This document shows positions 1 to 10,834 of a DNA stretch of 64,000 nt, one piece after another. This DNA is from Dendrolimus kikuchii (Eukaryota > Arthropoda > Insecta > Lepidoptera > Lasiocampidae). The notes beneath the pieces are model-generated. The model searched no databases, was not told the origin of the DNA, and saw only the letters and a program-made list of their open reading frames with translations. The DNA is taken from the NCBI GenBank assembly GCA_019925095.2, contig CM034403.1:6205690-6269689 (forward strand), given 5' to 3'. The stretch's first letter is position 1, and each line of letters begins with the position of its first letter. The position numbers were made by a program, and so were the translations under genes.

Positions 1-418
1 ATTTTATTCATCAGTTTAGCGTAAGATTAGGAAGATGCTTTTTTTAATATGACAATAAATCGATATATCAATTATATGTTTTTTTTAAATAAGGGTTTAA
101 AAGAAAAAAGTTAACATGTGTTAAAAATAAATACAAATATGTTAAAAGAAAACATCGATATATAATTTTCGACTCTATTGGCTGCCATTTTAAAATTCGT
201 GCACCGGATATCTATAGACTTACCCATAGAGGGATCAGACAAGAAATATAGGATAGAAAGGATGAGACATGGGATTGGAATAGGGGATAGGACTATACCT
301 ATTCCAAAATACGATTAGCACAAGGCTAACCGTTTCACGATAATATTCTGTGAGAACGTAGTATCATGGTAATCTAGCTGGCTCTAAGAGTTGTAATAAT
401 AATCCCTATGTTTTCCTC
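1..418. other. A+T-rich stretch, no gene seen
   Basis: No coding frame or repeat that I can name. Bases 180-390 are somewhat richer in G+C and purines and may be old repeat sequence. Confidence 0.4.
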
Positions 419-726
419 ATTTTTTTTATTGCAGAGTTCACCAGACAAGCAGGCGGTACCTCTGATGGAAAGCGGTTGCCATCACCTATGGACATTTGGA
501 ACATCAAAAGTGCTACTAATGTGTGCTCTAAAGGGAGATTGGATCCTGGCAAGTATTGCCAGAACACAACACAAGGTTTTTATGGCGGTATACTCTAAAC
601 CGGGGGTCGGTAGCCATCCAGACGGGCAAAATATCCTACCACCTGTCTGTGGGGTGTTTTTGTCGCCTCTTACGACAGGCCACCCGACCATAGGAAATTG
701 TATTATTCTTCCGTTACTGCACGGAT
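419..726 (-). repeat. Family A repeat, copy 1
   Basis: Member of the commonest repeat in this window. Read on the minus strand (the sense strand, judged by the A-rich 3' tail) a full copy runs from ATCCGTGCAGGAACGG through GGCCTGTCGTAAGAGGCGAC to CTCCTGCAATAAAAA. Here the T-rich tail and TTGCAG lie at about 419-436 and the other end, TGCACGGAT, at about 726. The copy is full length but diverged, with several substitutions. The open frames at 408-728 (+) and 482-691 (-) fall inside the repeat and are not evidence of a gene. Confidence 0.85.
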
Positions 727-730
727 AGTT

Positions 731-1039
731 TTTACTACTAATTTTAGGAGAGCAGTATGCATTTCAGTCTATACTGAATAGTCTGAATTGACGAAAACGT
801 TCAAAATGGCAATGAGTTGATTAAAAAATCTTATTCAAATAAAGTTACGTAAAGTAACTAAACATTTATTTATTTCAATATCAATACTGTTAAATCTGTT
901 GCGATATTTACTAGCACGAAATCGCAACATACTTAAGTAAAACACGGATATAAAGACGTGTCTAGTTGTGGTATGACTATGGCATTATATTTTTTCTCTT
1001 TGACTGTGTCCGTAAATAAGCTTGGTATATACATACTGT
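731..1039. other. A+T-rich spacer
   Basis: Lies between two family A copies. I see no gene or repeat here. Confidence 0.35.
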
Positions 1040-1044
1040 TACAT

Positions 1045-1364
1045 CCGTGCAGGAACGGAGAAAGAATACAATTTCCTGCGGCCCGGCGGCCTGTCGTAAG
1101 AGGCGACTAAACAACCCACAGCCAGGTGGTAGAGTATTTGCTCGACTGGATGGCGACCACCCCTGGTCTAGAGTATGCCGCCATAACAACCTTGTGTTGT
1201 GTTTCGGCATTAGTGACCAGGTTCCAGTCTCCTTTAAGAGAGCAGCAGCGCATTTGTAGCACCTTTGTTGTTGCAAATGTCCATAGGCGATGGTAACCGC
1301 TTTCCATCTAGTGGGCCGTCTGCCTGTCTGCTGAACGCCTGCAATAAAAATAAAATAAAAAAAA
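1045..1364 (+). repeat. Family A repeat, copy 2, with possible target duplication
   Basis: Full-length copy in sense orientation. It starts at CCGTGCAGGAACGG and ends in CTGCAATAAAAATAAAATAAAAAAAA. The 5-bp word TACAT occurs immediately before the element (1040-1044) and immediately after the A-rich tail (1365-1369), and the match could extend to TACATCC. This looks like a target-site duplication and would place the 5' boundary within ATCCG. The A-rich tail and a fixed 5' end suggest a SINE or a short LINE-derived element moved by target-primed reverse transcription. Frames at 1047-1259 (+), 977-1369 (-) and 1107-1307 (-) belong to the repeat. Confidence 0.85.
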
Positions 1365-1631
1365 TACATCCCTTATTATGAGTTACTTTTAATACCTAAA
1401 AACAACTCATACTTTTATCCCTGCAAATGGGATGGCTACTGAGCCGATGTCTACCTAATTAGAACTTTAAACTTTTATCTCTTTTCGCCGATTTTGATTT
1501 TGATGCCACATTTTAGAAAGTTAAATATTTATTGCAGATGCGGTCGTCGGGGCGGTGGATGTATCGAATTTTGGTATATTATGAAAGAAGACTCCAACAG
1601 TCGATAGCGATTGGGAAGCAACATTTTCACT

Positions 1632-1946
1632 TTTTTTTTTTTTATTGCAGGAGATCAGCAGACAGGCAGACGGCCCACTTAATGGAAAGCGGTTACCATC
1701 ACCTATGGACACTTGCAACACCAAAGGTGCTACAAATGCGCTGCTGCTCTCTTAAGGGAGACTGGAACCTGATCACTAATGCCGGAACACAACTCAAGGT
1801 TGTTATGGTGACATACTTTAGACCAGGGGTGGTAGCCATCCAGTCGGGCAAATGCCCTACCACCTGGCTGTGGGTTGTTAAGTCGCCTCTTACGACAGGC
1901 CACCCGGCCGCAGGAAATTGTATTCTTTCTCCGTTCCTGCACGGAC
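1632..1946 (-). repeat. Family A repeat, copy 3
   Basis: Full-length copy with its T tract and TTGCAGG at 1632-1652 and TGCACGG at the far end. It is close to the family consensus. A frame of 155 codons (1532-1999, +) runs right through it and out into both flanks. Because the same peptide recurs in other copies, it is a property of the repeat. Confidence 0.87.
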
Positions 1947-1949
1947 GAA

Positions 1950-3006
1950 AACTTATAGATTTATGTTGTTTTGCATGTGCTGTTTTATTTATAGTATAGT
2001 TTAATTTGTAATTAGGTATATTTAATTATTTTGTTACGTAAATAAAATAAATCAATACTAAATAGTTCAATATATTTTTCTCACATTGACAAGACATTAC
2101 ATACGTCATTACGTCAAAACCCCATAAATGTACAAAAAGTTTGTACAGTATCTAAATAATGCATATTATGTATATTATGTACATTGTAAATTATGTGTTT
2201 ACTTTATACGTTATGGTTACAAAGGAAAATAAACTCAAAAATAAATAAAAAGCTCATAGACGCTTAAAATAAAATAAAGAAAATTATAAATATCGTGACA
2301 ATCTGGATTGTCAGGATATCCAAATAACAAGTTTAATAAAATTGTCATTCTATAACTTGCATACATGTGATATGAAGGAGTGCTTGCCATGTCCAGCTAG
2401 AGAATGCAAACTGACAAGTAAATGTAGATTAACTCTCAACCGCCGACGAATGGTGCTTAAAATGTGCTTATCTAGCAGGTGTATATCATTGTATAATTAT
2501 TTTTTCGTCCAGATAACTACGAGTATAAAACGCGCGACTGAGCGCGTCGAAGGCCTTCGGTGATGAACCGTAAAATCACATGCTGAGGGAATGTCCTTAC
2601 TTTTTGTCATATTATTCCATAAGTATTCTATTATATAACTAAGGACAACCTGCGGCTTGGTGCGAGTAATCATTTTAAATCCTATTTTTTATGCAATAAT
2701 ACCACATGTTTCATGTTATTAGACGAAAATCACATCGCTAGACATCTATTACAGTCGGTATAATCCCCAGCACGATTCTTGGGTGGTCGCTTTTTCCTAC
2801 GAACAGTTAAATATGGATCCTTTTTCGAAGTATAAGGTATTTTCCTTTTTTCCCCTTTCAAATAAAGAAACAAAAACATAATATCGTCGATAATATATTG
2901 ATTAAACTTACATTGGCTACGAGTAATGCGTAAAGCGATTACTACTGTTCCGACCTCTCAAGATTCGTGCCGGAAACTATACCCATTATTAACAATTGAT
3001 ATTATA
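1950..3006. other. Gene-free A+T-rich DNA
   Basis: No recognisable gene. Around 2515-2570 there is a short G+C-richer patch (TATAAAACGCGCG, then GGCCTTCGGTGA). Its end resembles the start of the repeat at 17,050 (CGAAGCC TTCGGTGA), but this is too short to call. Confidence 0.35.
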
Positions 3007-3009
3007 GTT

Positions 3010-3106
3010 ATGACTGTATCTATAAATAATAATAATAATCGGCAAACAAATACAGACATGGTACATATATCCCCAAAATAAGTAAGTTACGCTTATGTTA
3101 TGGATA
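3010..3106 (-). repeat. Fragment of a dispersed repeat (family D) interrupted by a solo LTR
   Basis: The words AATCGGCAAACAAATAC, TATATCCCCAAAATAAG and TTATGGATAATAT match the repeat at 41,980-42,085 and, reversed, the one at 9,338-9,445. The match stops at the solo LTR that starts at 3111, so the LTR appears to have landed in or at the edge of this repeat. Family identity is unknown to me. Confidence 0.6.
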
Positions 3107-3110
3107 ATAT

Positions 3111-3579
3111 TGTTACTTACCAACACAGAAATGCGCACACTTTTGTTTACTTTGTGTTTAGAATTTGTAATTAAGAAAAACATGCTATTGTTTTTCTACT
3201 TGTTTTATGGCCGTCATTAGTGTTGAACTAATCCTTATTGTTATTGTTTTCAACTTGGTTGGCCGTTCGCAGGTGTGCAAATTACATTTTCTTGCAAGAA
3301 TTCAGCCCACGAGCTTCCATTGTGTATTGTACAGTTTACTATAAAACAATGCTCGAACGGAGGGGTGAGGCAGTCGAGCGAGGATTACGATACGAGTAAG
3401 ACGTACATTCAATAAGCGATGTAGTAACGGACTTTGCGCGTGTTATTGAATCGTGCAGTTGTACTAGTAGTGTCTAGTTATATTTGTACCTATGTTATAC
3501 GTGTTTCTGTTTGTATAGTTCTAATAAATTCTATAGTAATTCCAACGGCATTTTAATTTCGAGTCCCACACTCGTAACA
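3111..3579 (+). mobile_element. Solo LTR, family S, copy 1 (469 bp)
   Basis: The ends are TGTTAC and GTAACA, a perfect 6-bp inverted pair with canonical TG...CA termini. They are flanked by the 4-bp direct repeat ATAT at 3107-3110 and 3580-3583. The inside shares CGGACTTTGCGCGTGTTATTG, TTATATTTGTACCTATG and the poly(A) signal context CTAATAAATTCTATA with the copies at 42,712 and 57,820. A TATA-like word (ACTATAAAAC) lies near 3336. No internal retrotransposon genes adjoin it, so it is a solo LTR left by LTR-LTR recombination. The 4-bp duplication fits insect Ty3/gypsy-like or related elements, but the clade cannot be fixed from an LTR alone. Confidence 0.85.
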
Positions 3580-3748
3580 ATATTATTATGTACAACGGAT
3601 CATTCAGGTGCCGAGCTCAATTACCCAGACTATATAGTAAATAACGGAAAGTTTGTTTACGCAAATTACCATGCCAGTATTTGAATCTGGTTAGAATTTG
3701 CTTCCTTGCTATAAAAATCTTTTAAGCTTATTATCAATCTTAATCCCT

Positions 3749-4188
3749 TATGAGGATGTGCGCAATACTTGTGTGTAATGTTATTGCTCTAACATATTTG
3801 ACGGGCGTCCCCGTGCCCTCTTCACTGGGAGTAAAACATTTTTATTTTATTCATATATCAAGGTTTAATTAGGCTTTGTAACCTTTAATTAATTCTTAAA
3901 CGCAGAAAGCACTTGCAGTGCCTCGTATGAGGATGTGCGCAATACTTGTGTGTAATGTTATTGCTCTAACATATTTGACGGGCGTCCCCGTGCCCTCTTC
4001 ACTGGGAGTAAAACATTTTTATTTTATTCATATATCAAGGTTTAATTAGGCTTTGTAACCTTTAATTAATTTTTAAACGCAGAAAGCACTCGCAGTGCCT
4101 CGTATGAGGATGTGCGCAATACTTGTTTGTAATGTTATTGCTCTAACGTATTTGACGGGCGTCCCCGTGCCCTTATTTTATTCATTTA
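3749..4188. repeat. Tandem repeat, 177-bp unit, about 2.4 copies
   Basis: Units begin with TATGAGGATGTGCGCAATAC at 3749, 3926 and 4103, exactly 177 bp apart. The first two units differ at only a few positions. The third has lost an internal stretch after CCCGTGCCCT and then resumes with TTATTTTATTC. Each unit contains TTGACGGGCGTCCCCGTGCCC. It may be a small satellite or the tandem end of an unrecognised element. No coding content is seen. Confidence 0.92.
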
Positions 4189-4330
4189 TTAATCACAGTC
4201 AAATACGAGTATCGCCTATGTAACTCAGGAATTATGTATCTTTCTACTGGTGGAAAAATTTTCAAAATCGGGTTAGTAGTATCGGAGATTACCCTGAACA
4301 TCCAAATTCACAAACTTTATCTCTTTATAA

Positions 4331-4670
4331 TCTATATCTGTACTTATATATATAAAAGAAAGTCGTCTTAGTTACACTATTTATAACTCAAGAACGGCTG
4401 TACCGATTTGGCTGAAAATTGGTGGGGAGGTAGCTTAGAACCAGGAGACGGACATAGGATACTTTTTATCCCGTTGGAACTGGTAGGTGGCGCTAAAATC
4501 GGGTTTTAGAATCCTCCTAATCACCTGGAGCGATTTTGATGATTTTGTTTTTGTGTTTGAGTGGGTCCCTGAAAAGTTTAAATCCACAATTGGAACCGGT
4601 AGGTGGCGCTGGGATCGGGTCCTAGATTTTTATTTGTTCAGAGAAGAACAACGTCTGCCGGGGCCGCTAG
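4331..4670 (+). mobile_element. Non-autonomous Helitron-like element, 340 bp
   Basis: It starts A|TCTATATCTGTACTTATATA and ends ACGTCTGCCGGGGCCGCTAG|T, the A|TC...CTRR|T architecture of Helitrons. The 5' part carries GAACGGCTGTACCGATTTGG and TGAAAATTGGTGGGGAGG, a word set common in lepidopteran Helitrons (from memory). The phrase GGTAGGTGGCGCT occurs twice inside, about 120 bp apart. No transposase is present. The frame at 4487-4705 runs over the 3' end and is not a gene. Confidence 0.65.
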
Positions 4671-4928
4671 TACTAGTATACATTTTGAAATATTTATTTT
4701 GGTAATAATATCTTTTACTGTAGTACTAACTCGTGAAATGTTTACCTAAACCAAACTAAAGTATAGACAAGAATGAGCAAAAGCGAGACTTTGATTTGAC
4801 ACGAGTTTAATTTTTTTTTTGCCTAATTCATTGCAGAACTTAATACATATAATTATGTCTCAGTGATTTAATCGTCTACTATTTCATTACGATCGCAACA
4901 GCGTTAGAGTTTTCTAACCATAATTTTG

Positions 4929-5021
4929 TGATCATTTCACTCAGAAAAGGCGCCACTCAGCCTCTATTGTTAAAATTAGTTAAATAAAAAATTAAGGCGC
5001 TTGTTCTGAGTGAAATGATCA
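4929..5021. mobile_element. Small MITE with perfect 18-bp inverted ends
   Basis: TGATCATTTCACTCAGAA at 4929-4946 is the exact reverse complement of 5004-5021. A weaker match (GGCGC facing GGCGC) continues inward. The total is about 93 bp, typical of a MITE able to fold into a stem. Superfamily not identified; I see no clear target duplication. Confidence 0.75.
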
Positions 5022-6538
5022 TAATATTTTAACTTATATTAATCATCCAGTATCTGTCGTTTAGCATCAAGTAGCGAGTTGAGAGGGAGTATGCAAGAAT
5101 CACTTATTAAATGTCCACATTATTTATGCGAACCCAGATTTGGTCTAATTGTAATGTGCGCAGACTTGTGCCGATTTATCAGGAGGCTGATATTAGGTTA
5201 TTGAAGCTGTGGAGTCACTTTCAATTCTTTATTTTTATTTCTCCTGTTTGCGTCGTTTCGCAAAAGAAAAGAAACAACATGCAAAATCGCTTAGAATTAA
5301 ACTGTTCGTAAAAAAAACTGTGGAAAAGAAGCGAGTTATGGTGTAATTTCGATTCTATTTAGTTCAAATTGACTGAAAAAACCATGATTACAGGAACGGA
5401 TACTAACAGTTTTCACACAGAGTGACTTTAGACCAAAATTAAGAATAACTTTACCAGAAATATATTATTTATTAGTGTTATAGTTGTAAGATAGATATTT
5501 TAAAAAGTTTCCAAAAGTTACAGATATTTACCACAAATTCAGATACATTTTGATCTACTAAATTAAGGTAAAAATGGAAAAGTATTTAAAAAATATCCAA
5601 TTGACAATGAAATTGATACAAATAAAAAATTGGAATTTACGACAGCTATGATTTTTGTACTTACAACAGTAATGGGTTCTTATTTTAGGACACCTCAAAA
5701 ACTAAAACTGTTTGCTACCTTCGTACAAAATAAAACACGAAACAAACCGTCTCTTAAGTTTGCCTTGTTCCCGCATTGTCCAGCCATCTGATTGTACTTT
5801 AGTTCACTTTAGCATACAACTTATGCATTATACCAAGCTATTACAATAATGCTGACATTATTCATAAGTAAGTACACGCGAATTTGGTCTTTAGAAATCA
5901 TAACATAAGAAACGAAATTGTGTAAAATTATAAAATGTTGAAACTATGTTTTGTTGTTCAAATACATTTTACACAATATTTGACCTTTTTAAATACCATT
6001 TATTTAGATTGGTTTATTATAATATATTAGTTACTTCTATATTTGTAAATAGATTGACTTCAAGAAGGATATAGTTGTGGTATGTCTTGTACATATTAAT
6101 ACTAATAGTATTTTGAGGGTTCCCCTGTTTTAATTTCGGCACTCTGTTGTCTAAAAATATGTATCTCTAATAGGGAGAGAACCTCAAATATATGACAATT
6201 TCCATTAAAGTCTATTCACAAAATAGGTATTAAAAACAAACCAACACAAAAATAGGGGTACTTGATACGAGAAGATAACTACTACGGGATTTTAGATAGA
6301 AAGGAATATAGGAAAACTTCTAATGGAACCCAATTACCAAAACCTTAATAAATATACTATAAATACATTCCAATAAATAATCAGAACTTACGTTCAGAAC
6401 CGCGATTTTTGGCGTTCGTTCCATTTGCTTGCGAATATTACAATCACAAATTCAAGTGGAAGGGATTATGGAGCACTGATGTTATTAATGAAATACACAA
6501 ATGTCATTTGCCTAATGTGTGGTTGACTTGAAAATTTT
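5022..6538. other. Gene-free A+T-rich DNA
   Basis: No gene or repeat that I recognise. Short frames here have no protein-like features. Confidence 0.35.
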
Positions 6539-6850
6539 ATCCGTGCAGGAACGGAGAAAGAATACAATTTCCTGCGGCCGGGCGGCCTGTCGTAAGAGGC
6601 GACTTAACAACCCACAGCCAGGTGGTAGGGCATTTGCCCGACTGGATGGCTACCAGCCCTAGTCTAAAGTATGTCGCCATAACAACCTTGAGTTGTGTTC
6701 CGGCATTAGTGACCAGGTTCCAGTTTCCCTTAAGAGAGCAGCAGCGCATTTGTAACAACTTTGCTGTTGCAAATGTCCATAGGCGATGGTAACCGCTTTC
6801 CATCAAGAGGGCCGTCTGCCTGTCTGCTGATCTCCTGCAATAAAAAAAAA
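6539..6850 (+). repeat. Family A repeat, copy 4
   Basis: Full-length sense copy, ATCCGTGCAGGAACGG to CTCCTGCAATAAAAAAAAA, near consensus. The flanks AAAATTTT (before) and AAAATCTT (after the tail) could be an imperfect duplication. Long frames occur on the minus strand (6537-6905). Confidence 0.87.
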
Positions 6851-7260
6851 TCTTCCTTGTCAATATCTCGATAGAGAGTATTAATATTCTATGGTCATCT
6901 TCCATGGCCGTAATTTGGAACGCCTAAAGGAGCATTTTGAGTATCGTGAGCGACTAATGGAACTATATATAAGCCACATCTAGTAGATGAAGGTCCTCGT
7001 TTGCAGATAGTGTGTATACCGCAGTTCGCGTATGGTAGTAGCGTCAGCAGCGCAAGCGGTGCGTGCGTGAGATGCAAACATGTTTGCGTGCTTGTATCTC
7101 AGTCCCGGGCGTGCGAGATTAGACATCGAATAGCGGTTAATGTAGCGTTAGTATATTAAGTTATTTACCTAATTAAAACGACCTGTGGGATTTATGTATG
7201 CTACATTTAATGTAAATAAGCCGATTTAACGGTCTTGGTAACTCAGTCCCCAAAACAGCT
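6851..7260 (+). promoter_or_regulatory. G+C-richer segment with a TATA box, possible LTR or promoter
   Basis: ACTATATATAAG at about 6961 is followed ~45 bp downstream by a G+C-richer stretch (7015-7110; GTAGCGTCAGCAGCGC) and then AATTAAA at about 7172. The order is compatible with a retrotransposon LTR or an insect core promoter, but I find no matching ends, duplication or repeat copy. Low confidence. Confidence 0.25.
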
Positions 7261-8713
7261 GTGTCTTATTTTAGTAATGTGGGTTCAAGAATTGATCGCG
7301 CATGCATTGTTAACGCTGTTTTTGTGGTCGAATGTGCGAATATTTTTCCCAATACACATTACTTTCATTATATTGCTTTCTAAGCAAATGATGTATTAGA
7401 CAAACTCACATAATAGGAATGTAGATACATGTTACAATAAGTTCTATTTTTTTTAAACTAGAATTAATTAATATAAAAAGTTATTCTTAAGGTATACACA
7501 ACACAAACATACATTCATTAAATGTCACACACAATATTTATGACTTTTAAACTCTTCTAAATTAAAATGTATAAAAGGGTACGGAACTAGAGTCCGTAGA
7601 GTTGTTAAAAAATCATTTTTTACACAATATAAAACAGGAGTTAAGATACCATCTTAGAAATATTTTTAATTATTATTCTAAGAATAATTAATGTGTTATT
7701 TGACTTTCTAGCTATACAAACTCATGACGTCATAAGTTTGTGGGCTCATACAAAATATATGAAGCTGCGACGTTTTAGAAGATAATAAAATGTATCTCAA
7801 ATGGTTTTACTGTCCACTACCCTATTATTTTATAGGTAAATTACATTATAAAAATATTTAAATTAGGAACAGTAAATAGTATATAACATAAGTATCTCTC
7901 AAATGATATCGTTCCAAAATAAGTAAAATCTTCACCGAAAATGAAAGAAGGTACTTGACAGTCAAATCAACTGAGGTAATATTTATCATCATCATTATTT
8001 ATGCAAAAGTCAAAGTCTCCTTGATTTTGTTACGACATTATGACGTTATCATTCTAACGAGTCAAATAGCTTATTGATTACTGTTTAAACAGAAATCAAA
8101 GTTAATTACTATAGTGACAGTTTTAAAGTTTTTTTTTAAAGCACGTCCTTTTTTATGAACATTGTTTTAGAATTTATTGTAAAACGTGTCAAATACCCAA
8201 TGACTAACGACTAAAAAACCCATAGCACGATAGTAATTCCTTACTTTAGAAATAAAAAAACAATAAATTATTCTGCAAACCGTATTCACTAATGTGACCA
8301 CATGAAAGTGGTTTAATGAACAATCCATGTAAGTTAAACGCTATTTGTAGGCCGTTTAAATGGCTCGAACGATTCTTGTTTTAATACAATGTACTTGCTT
8401 AAGTGCGGTATTTGCATGGAATATGTGTGTGAAAATTCTATGAATATTATACTTAAGTATTATACAAACCGTGTCTTAAACATGCATGCACTTCTATCGA
8501 AAAATTCTGTGAATGTTATTTATTTAACTTATTTGAGAAACATACAATAATTATCATTCTTACATTATAAAATACATAATGAATACACAATATATCAGCT
8601 AAGTTTTCACAAAAAATAATCATATTATACAATTAGGCTTATACAACGATAAAAAAATTATAATATATTTTACACAATATTGGAAAGTTTAAAAAAAATG
8701 ATATATATAATAC
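7261..8713. other. Gene-free A+T-rich DNA with one short repeat
   Basis: At about 7575-7630 the words GGGTACGGAACTAGAGTCCG and GAGTTGTTAAAAAA match, in reverse complement, 53,605-53,665. Otherwise no gene or named repeat. Confidence 0.4.
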
Positions 8714-8724
8714 AAGACTACACA

Positions 8725-9184
8725 TGGGTATGGAAGAAAGAGCATGAAAGTAGAGTATATCTATTTAGATGCTATCACTGCACACAATCTGCGGAGTGAC
8801 ACACACGGACCGCGTTCGTAATACCGAAGTAAGACACACAGTTGGTCTGACACACACGGGGCGAAGGTAAGGACAGGAATGCACCGGTGGTTCGGGCATG
8901 TGGACACAATGTATGACGACACAATGACTACACACACACACAATGCAAAAGTGGATGGATGCAGAAGTCGTGGAAGGCCACGACACACCTTCCATGATCA
9001 AATTGATCGTGTACTAGCAGAAGGTGATGTCAGGAGCCTTAAGAACAGACGAGCTTGCATGACAAGAGTTATGAGTGTCAGAGAGGCAAGTGAGGTGTGT
9101 AAGAATAAGCCTAAATGGCACTCTGTTGTTCGTGCCTACCCCGCGAGGGAACTGGCGTGAAGTTATGTATGTATGTATGTATGT
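8725..9184 (+). mobile_element. LINE 3' end (family R, ATGT tail) with 11-bp target duplication
   Basis: A 5'-truncated non-LTR retrotransposon. AAGACTACACA precedes it at 8714-8724 and follows it at 9185-9195. It encodes the C-terminal end of a reverse-transcriptase polyprotein. An early frame has CGVTHTDRVRNTEVR, then after a frameshift near 8865 comes RWFGHV, then CRSRGRPRHTFHDQIDRV and a stop after YPARELA (about 9160). The WFGHV and GRP words are typical of LINE polyprotein C-termini. The 3' end is GAAGTTATG followed by ATGT repeats. The microsatellite-like tail suggests an RTE-like clade, which is inference. Confidence 0.85.
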
Positions 9185-9223
9185 AAGACTACACAAAAAT
9201 CTATTAATATATATATATTTAAC

Positions 9224-9225
9224 TA

Positions 9226-9278
<53 letters not shown>
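9224..9278. repeat. (CA)n/(TA)n microsatellite
   Basis: An uninterrupted CA run is followed by a TA run, just after the LINE tail and its duplication. It creates spurious frames on both strands. Confidence 0.95.
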
Positions 9279-9299
9279 CGGTAACTATTGTCTATTGGT

Positions 9300-9445
9300 T
9301 GGGCCGTCTGCCTGTTTGCCAGCTTAGTAATAAAAAAACTTGCTATGGTTTGGTTGTCTGGGATCGGCCCCAGAGTGGTCTATTGTATATTACCCATACA
9401 AGCGTAACTTGTTTAACTTGCTAATATACAATGTGTGTGTTTGTC
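9300..9445 (+). repeat. Dispersed repeat, family D
   Basis: TGTCTGGGATCGGCCCCAGAGT, TTGTATATTACCCATAC and ATATACAATGTGTGTGTTTG recur reversed at 41,980-42,085 and in part at 3,010-3,106. Function and class are unknown. Confidence 0.65.
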
Positions 9446-9464
9446 TATCATTATTTATTTAGTA

Positions 9465-9736
9465 CTAGCTGAGCCCACGCCTACGTTCGCGTAATTTTTT
9501 TTCGCAGAACGTTAAAAAGAATAGTAGCCTAAGTTACTCCTTATAACATCAGCTATCTGCCAATGAAAGTCCCGTCAAAATCGGTCCAGCTGTTTTAGAG
9601 AATAGCCGCAACATCTAGAAAGACAGACAAAAATTAAAAAAAAAAAATTGATATGAGTACCGTATATACTTTCACATGCATTTAGTAAAAAGCTGTCATT
9701 ACAAACAGACACTTCAATTTTATTTATCTGTAACTA
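9465..9736 (-). mobile_element. Helitron-like element, family H, copy 1
   Basis: On the minus strand the 3' end is CAGCTAG|T. The body shares GGTCCAGC, TTACTCCTTATAACATCAGC (plus strand) and a left end with AATAAAATTGAAGTGTCTG with copies at 40,057, 40,478 and 55,052. Non-autonomous, no coding capacity. Confidence 0.65.
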
Positions 9737-9820
9737 GTACATAAATATAAAAGTACGTTTTATTAGTATTCTTCTTCCATGGTTTTAACGGCTATAATCA
9801 GTATGTCAATCTTGACATCT

Positions 9821-9875
9821 TGGTCTTCCGTGATCACGGCTACTGAAAAGTGGCCGAAACGTCGGAATAAAAATC
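9821..9875 (+). ncRNA. Hammerhead-like or Penelope-like hairpin remnant
   Basis: GGCTAC (9838-9843) and GTGGCC (9850-9855) pair through one G-U wobble around a TGAAAA loop. They are followed directly by GAAAC (9856-9860) and preceded by GTGATCAC. The order stem II-GAAAC is that of hammerhead ribozymes, which are known from Penelope-like and related retroelements. The upstream CUGAUGA box is only approximated here, so this would be a decayed or non-functional motif, if related at all. Confidence 0.25.
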
Positions 9876-10250
9876 AAATAAAAAGCCGCACTTATAACCA
9901 TTAAAATGTAGTTTTAATTACTACTTATTTACTTAAAAGTACATTTTACGTATGTAATCATCAAAACGTATAATTTAAAGATACATCCATTAACCAAATC
10001 ACTCAGCAGTTAAGTAGACGTTAATTAACCAAAGTTCGTAACCCGGTTAACGGTAATGAAGTTGTAGACGCGTTAATGTTACGTGTGATAAGAGGGGAGT
10101 TCCCGGGGGATTGATAAGATGACGTCACAGTTCACACGTACAGTATTCAAGGTGGGGAACCAACAAATATAAGGCAGGGCACATTTAGCTTAATAATTTT
10201 AGATGTATTGTAGTTATCTGTAAAAGGATTTCTGTAAATATTTTTTTTAC

Positions 10251-10745
10251 AAAAACAAAACCAGTTTCAAACTAAAAAGTAAAAAATTCATATTTTATAG
10301 AACATTTTGAAATCGGTGCATTTTGCAATTTTCTTGTTATTTTTATGTATTACTTGACTTGACACCCTATTTCAAGATTTTGTAGATAGAATATTTATTT
10401 TTTGCTTTTTTTATTTTAAGTAGGCTTTGTTTTTTTTTTAAAGTTTCCTTTTAGTTGCTTTAAGAGCTTTATAAATAATGTTTTAAGCGCCTGTAGAAAT
10501 TGTAGCACGTGTATACAAGTTTGCCTTTCCAAGAGTGTAGCGCTTGGCGCTCTTTAACAAGGGTTGTTCTCGATTGATACGGGATCTATTCATCAGATCC
10601 TGAGTTGGAGATTGGGACTACCTCAGGATAAAGAAAAAAATTTGAAAATCGGTCTACAATTGACGGAGAAATCCCGTAATAAATAATTATAAATAAAAAA
10701 CATAGTCGCGTTGAGAACCTGCTCCTTTTTGAAGTTGGTAAAAAA
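10251..10745. mobile_element. MITE-like element, family M1, copy 1
   Basis: The left end ACAAAACCAGTTTCAA and right end TTTTTGAAGTTGGTAAAAA are imperfect inverted ends. The copy at 21,381-21,679 shares them in better form (AACCGACTTCAA and GGAAATCGGTTAAAA). Shared interior words include GGGTTGTTCTCGATT versus GGGTTGCTCTCGATT and TTGACGGAGAAATCCCG versus TTGATGGAGAAATATCG. No coding capacity. Confidence 0.6.
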
Positions 10746-10834
10746 TTAGATGCAATTGCGAATGTGTTTAAAGCCTAAGATTTCAGCATACACGTACCTA
10801 AGAATAAGATAATTATAAAGAACTTTTCAAATAT

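Noticed and set aside
408..728. A 106-codon frame that could be read as a small secreted protein
   Set aside because: It lies inside a family A repeat and its peptide recurs in many copies; the open frame is a property of the repeat.
1532..1999. A 155-codon frame
   Set aside because: It passes from flank through a family A copy into the other flank. No conserved domain and no support outside the repeat.
9014..9424. Overlapping frames around the CA/TA microsatellite
   Set aside because: They are produced by simple sequence plus LINE tail; the peptides are low-complexity (Thr-His, Tyr-Ile).
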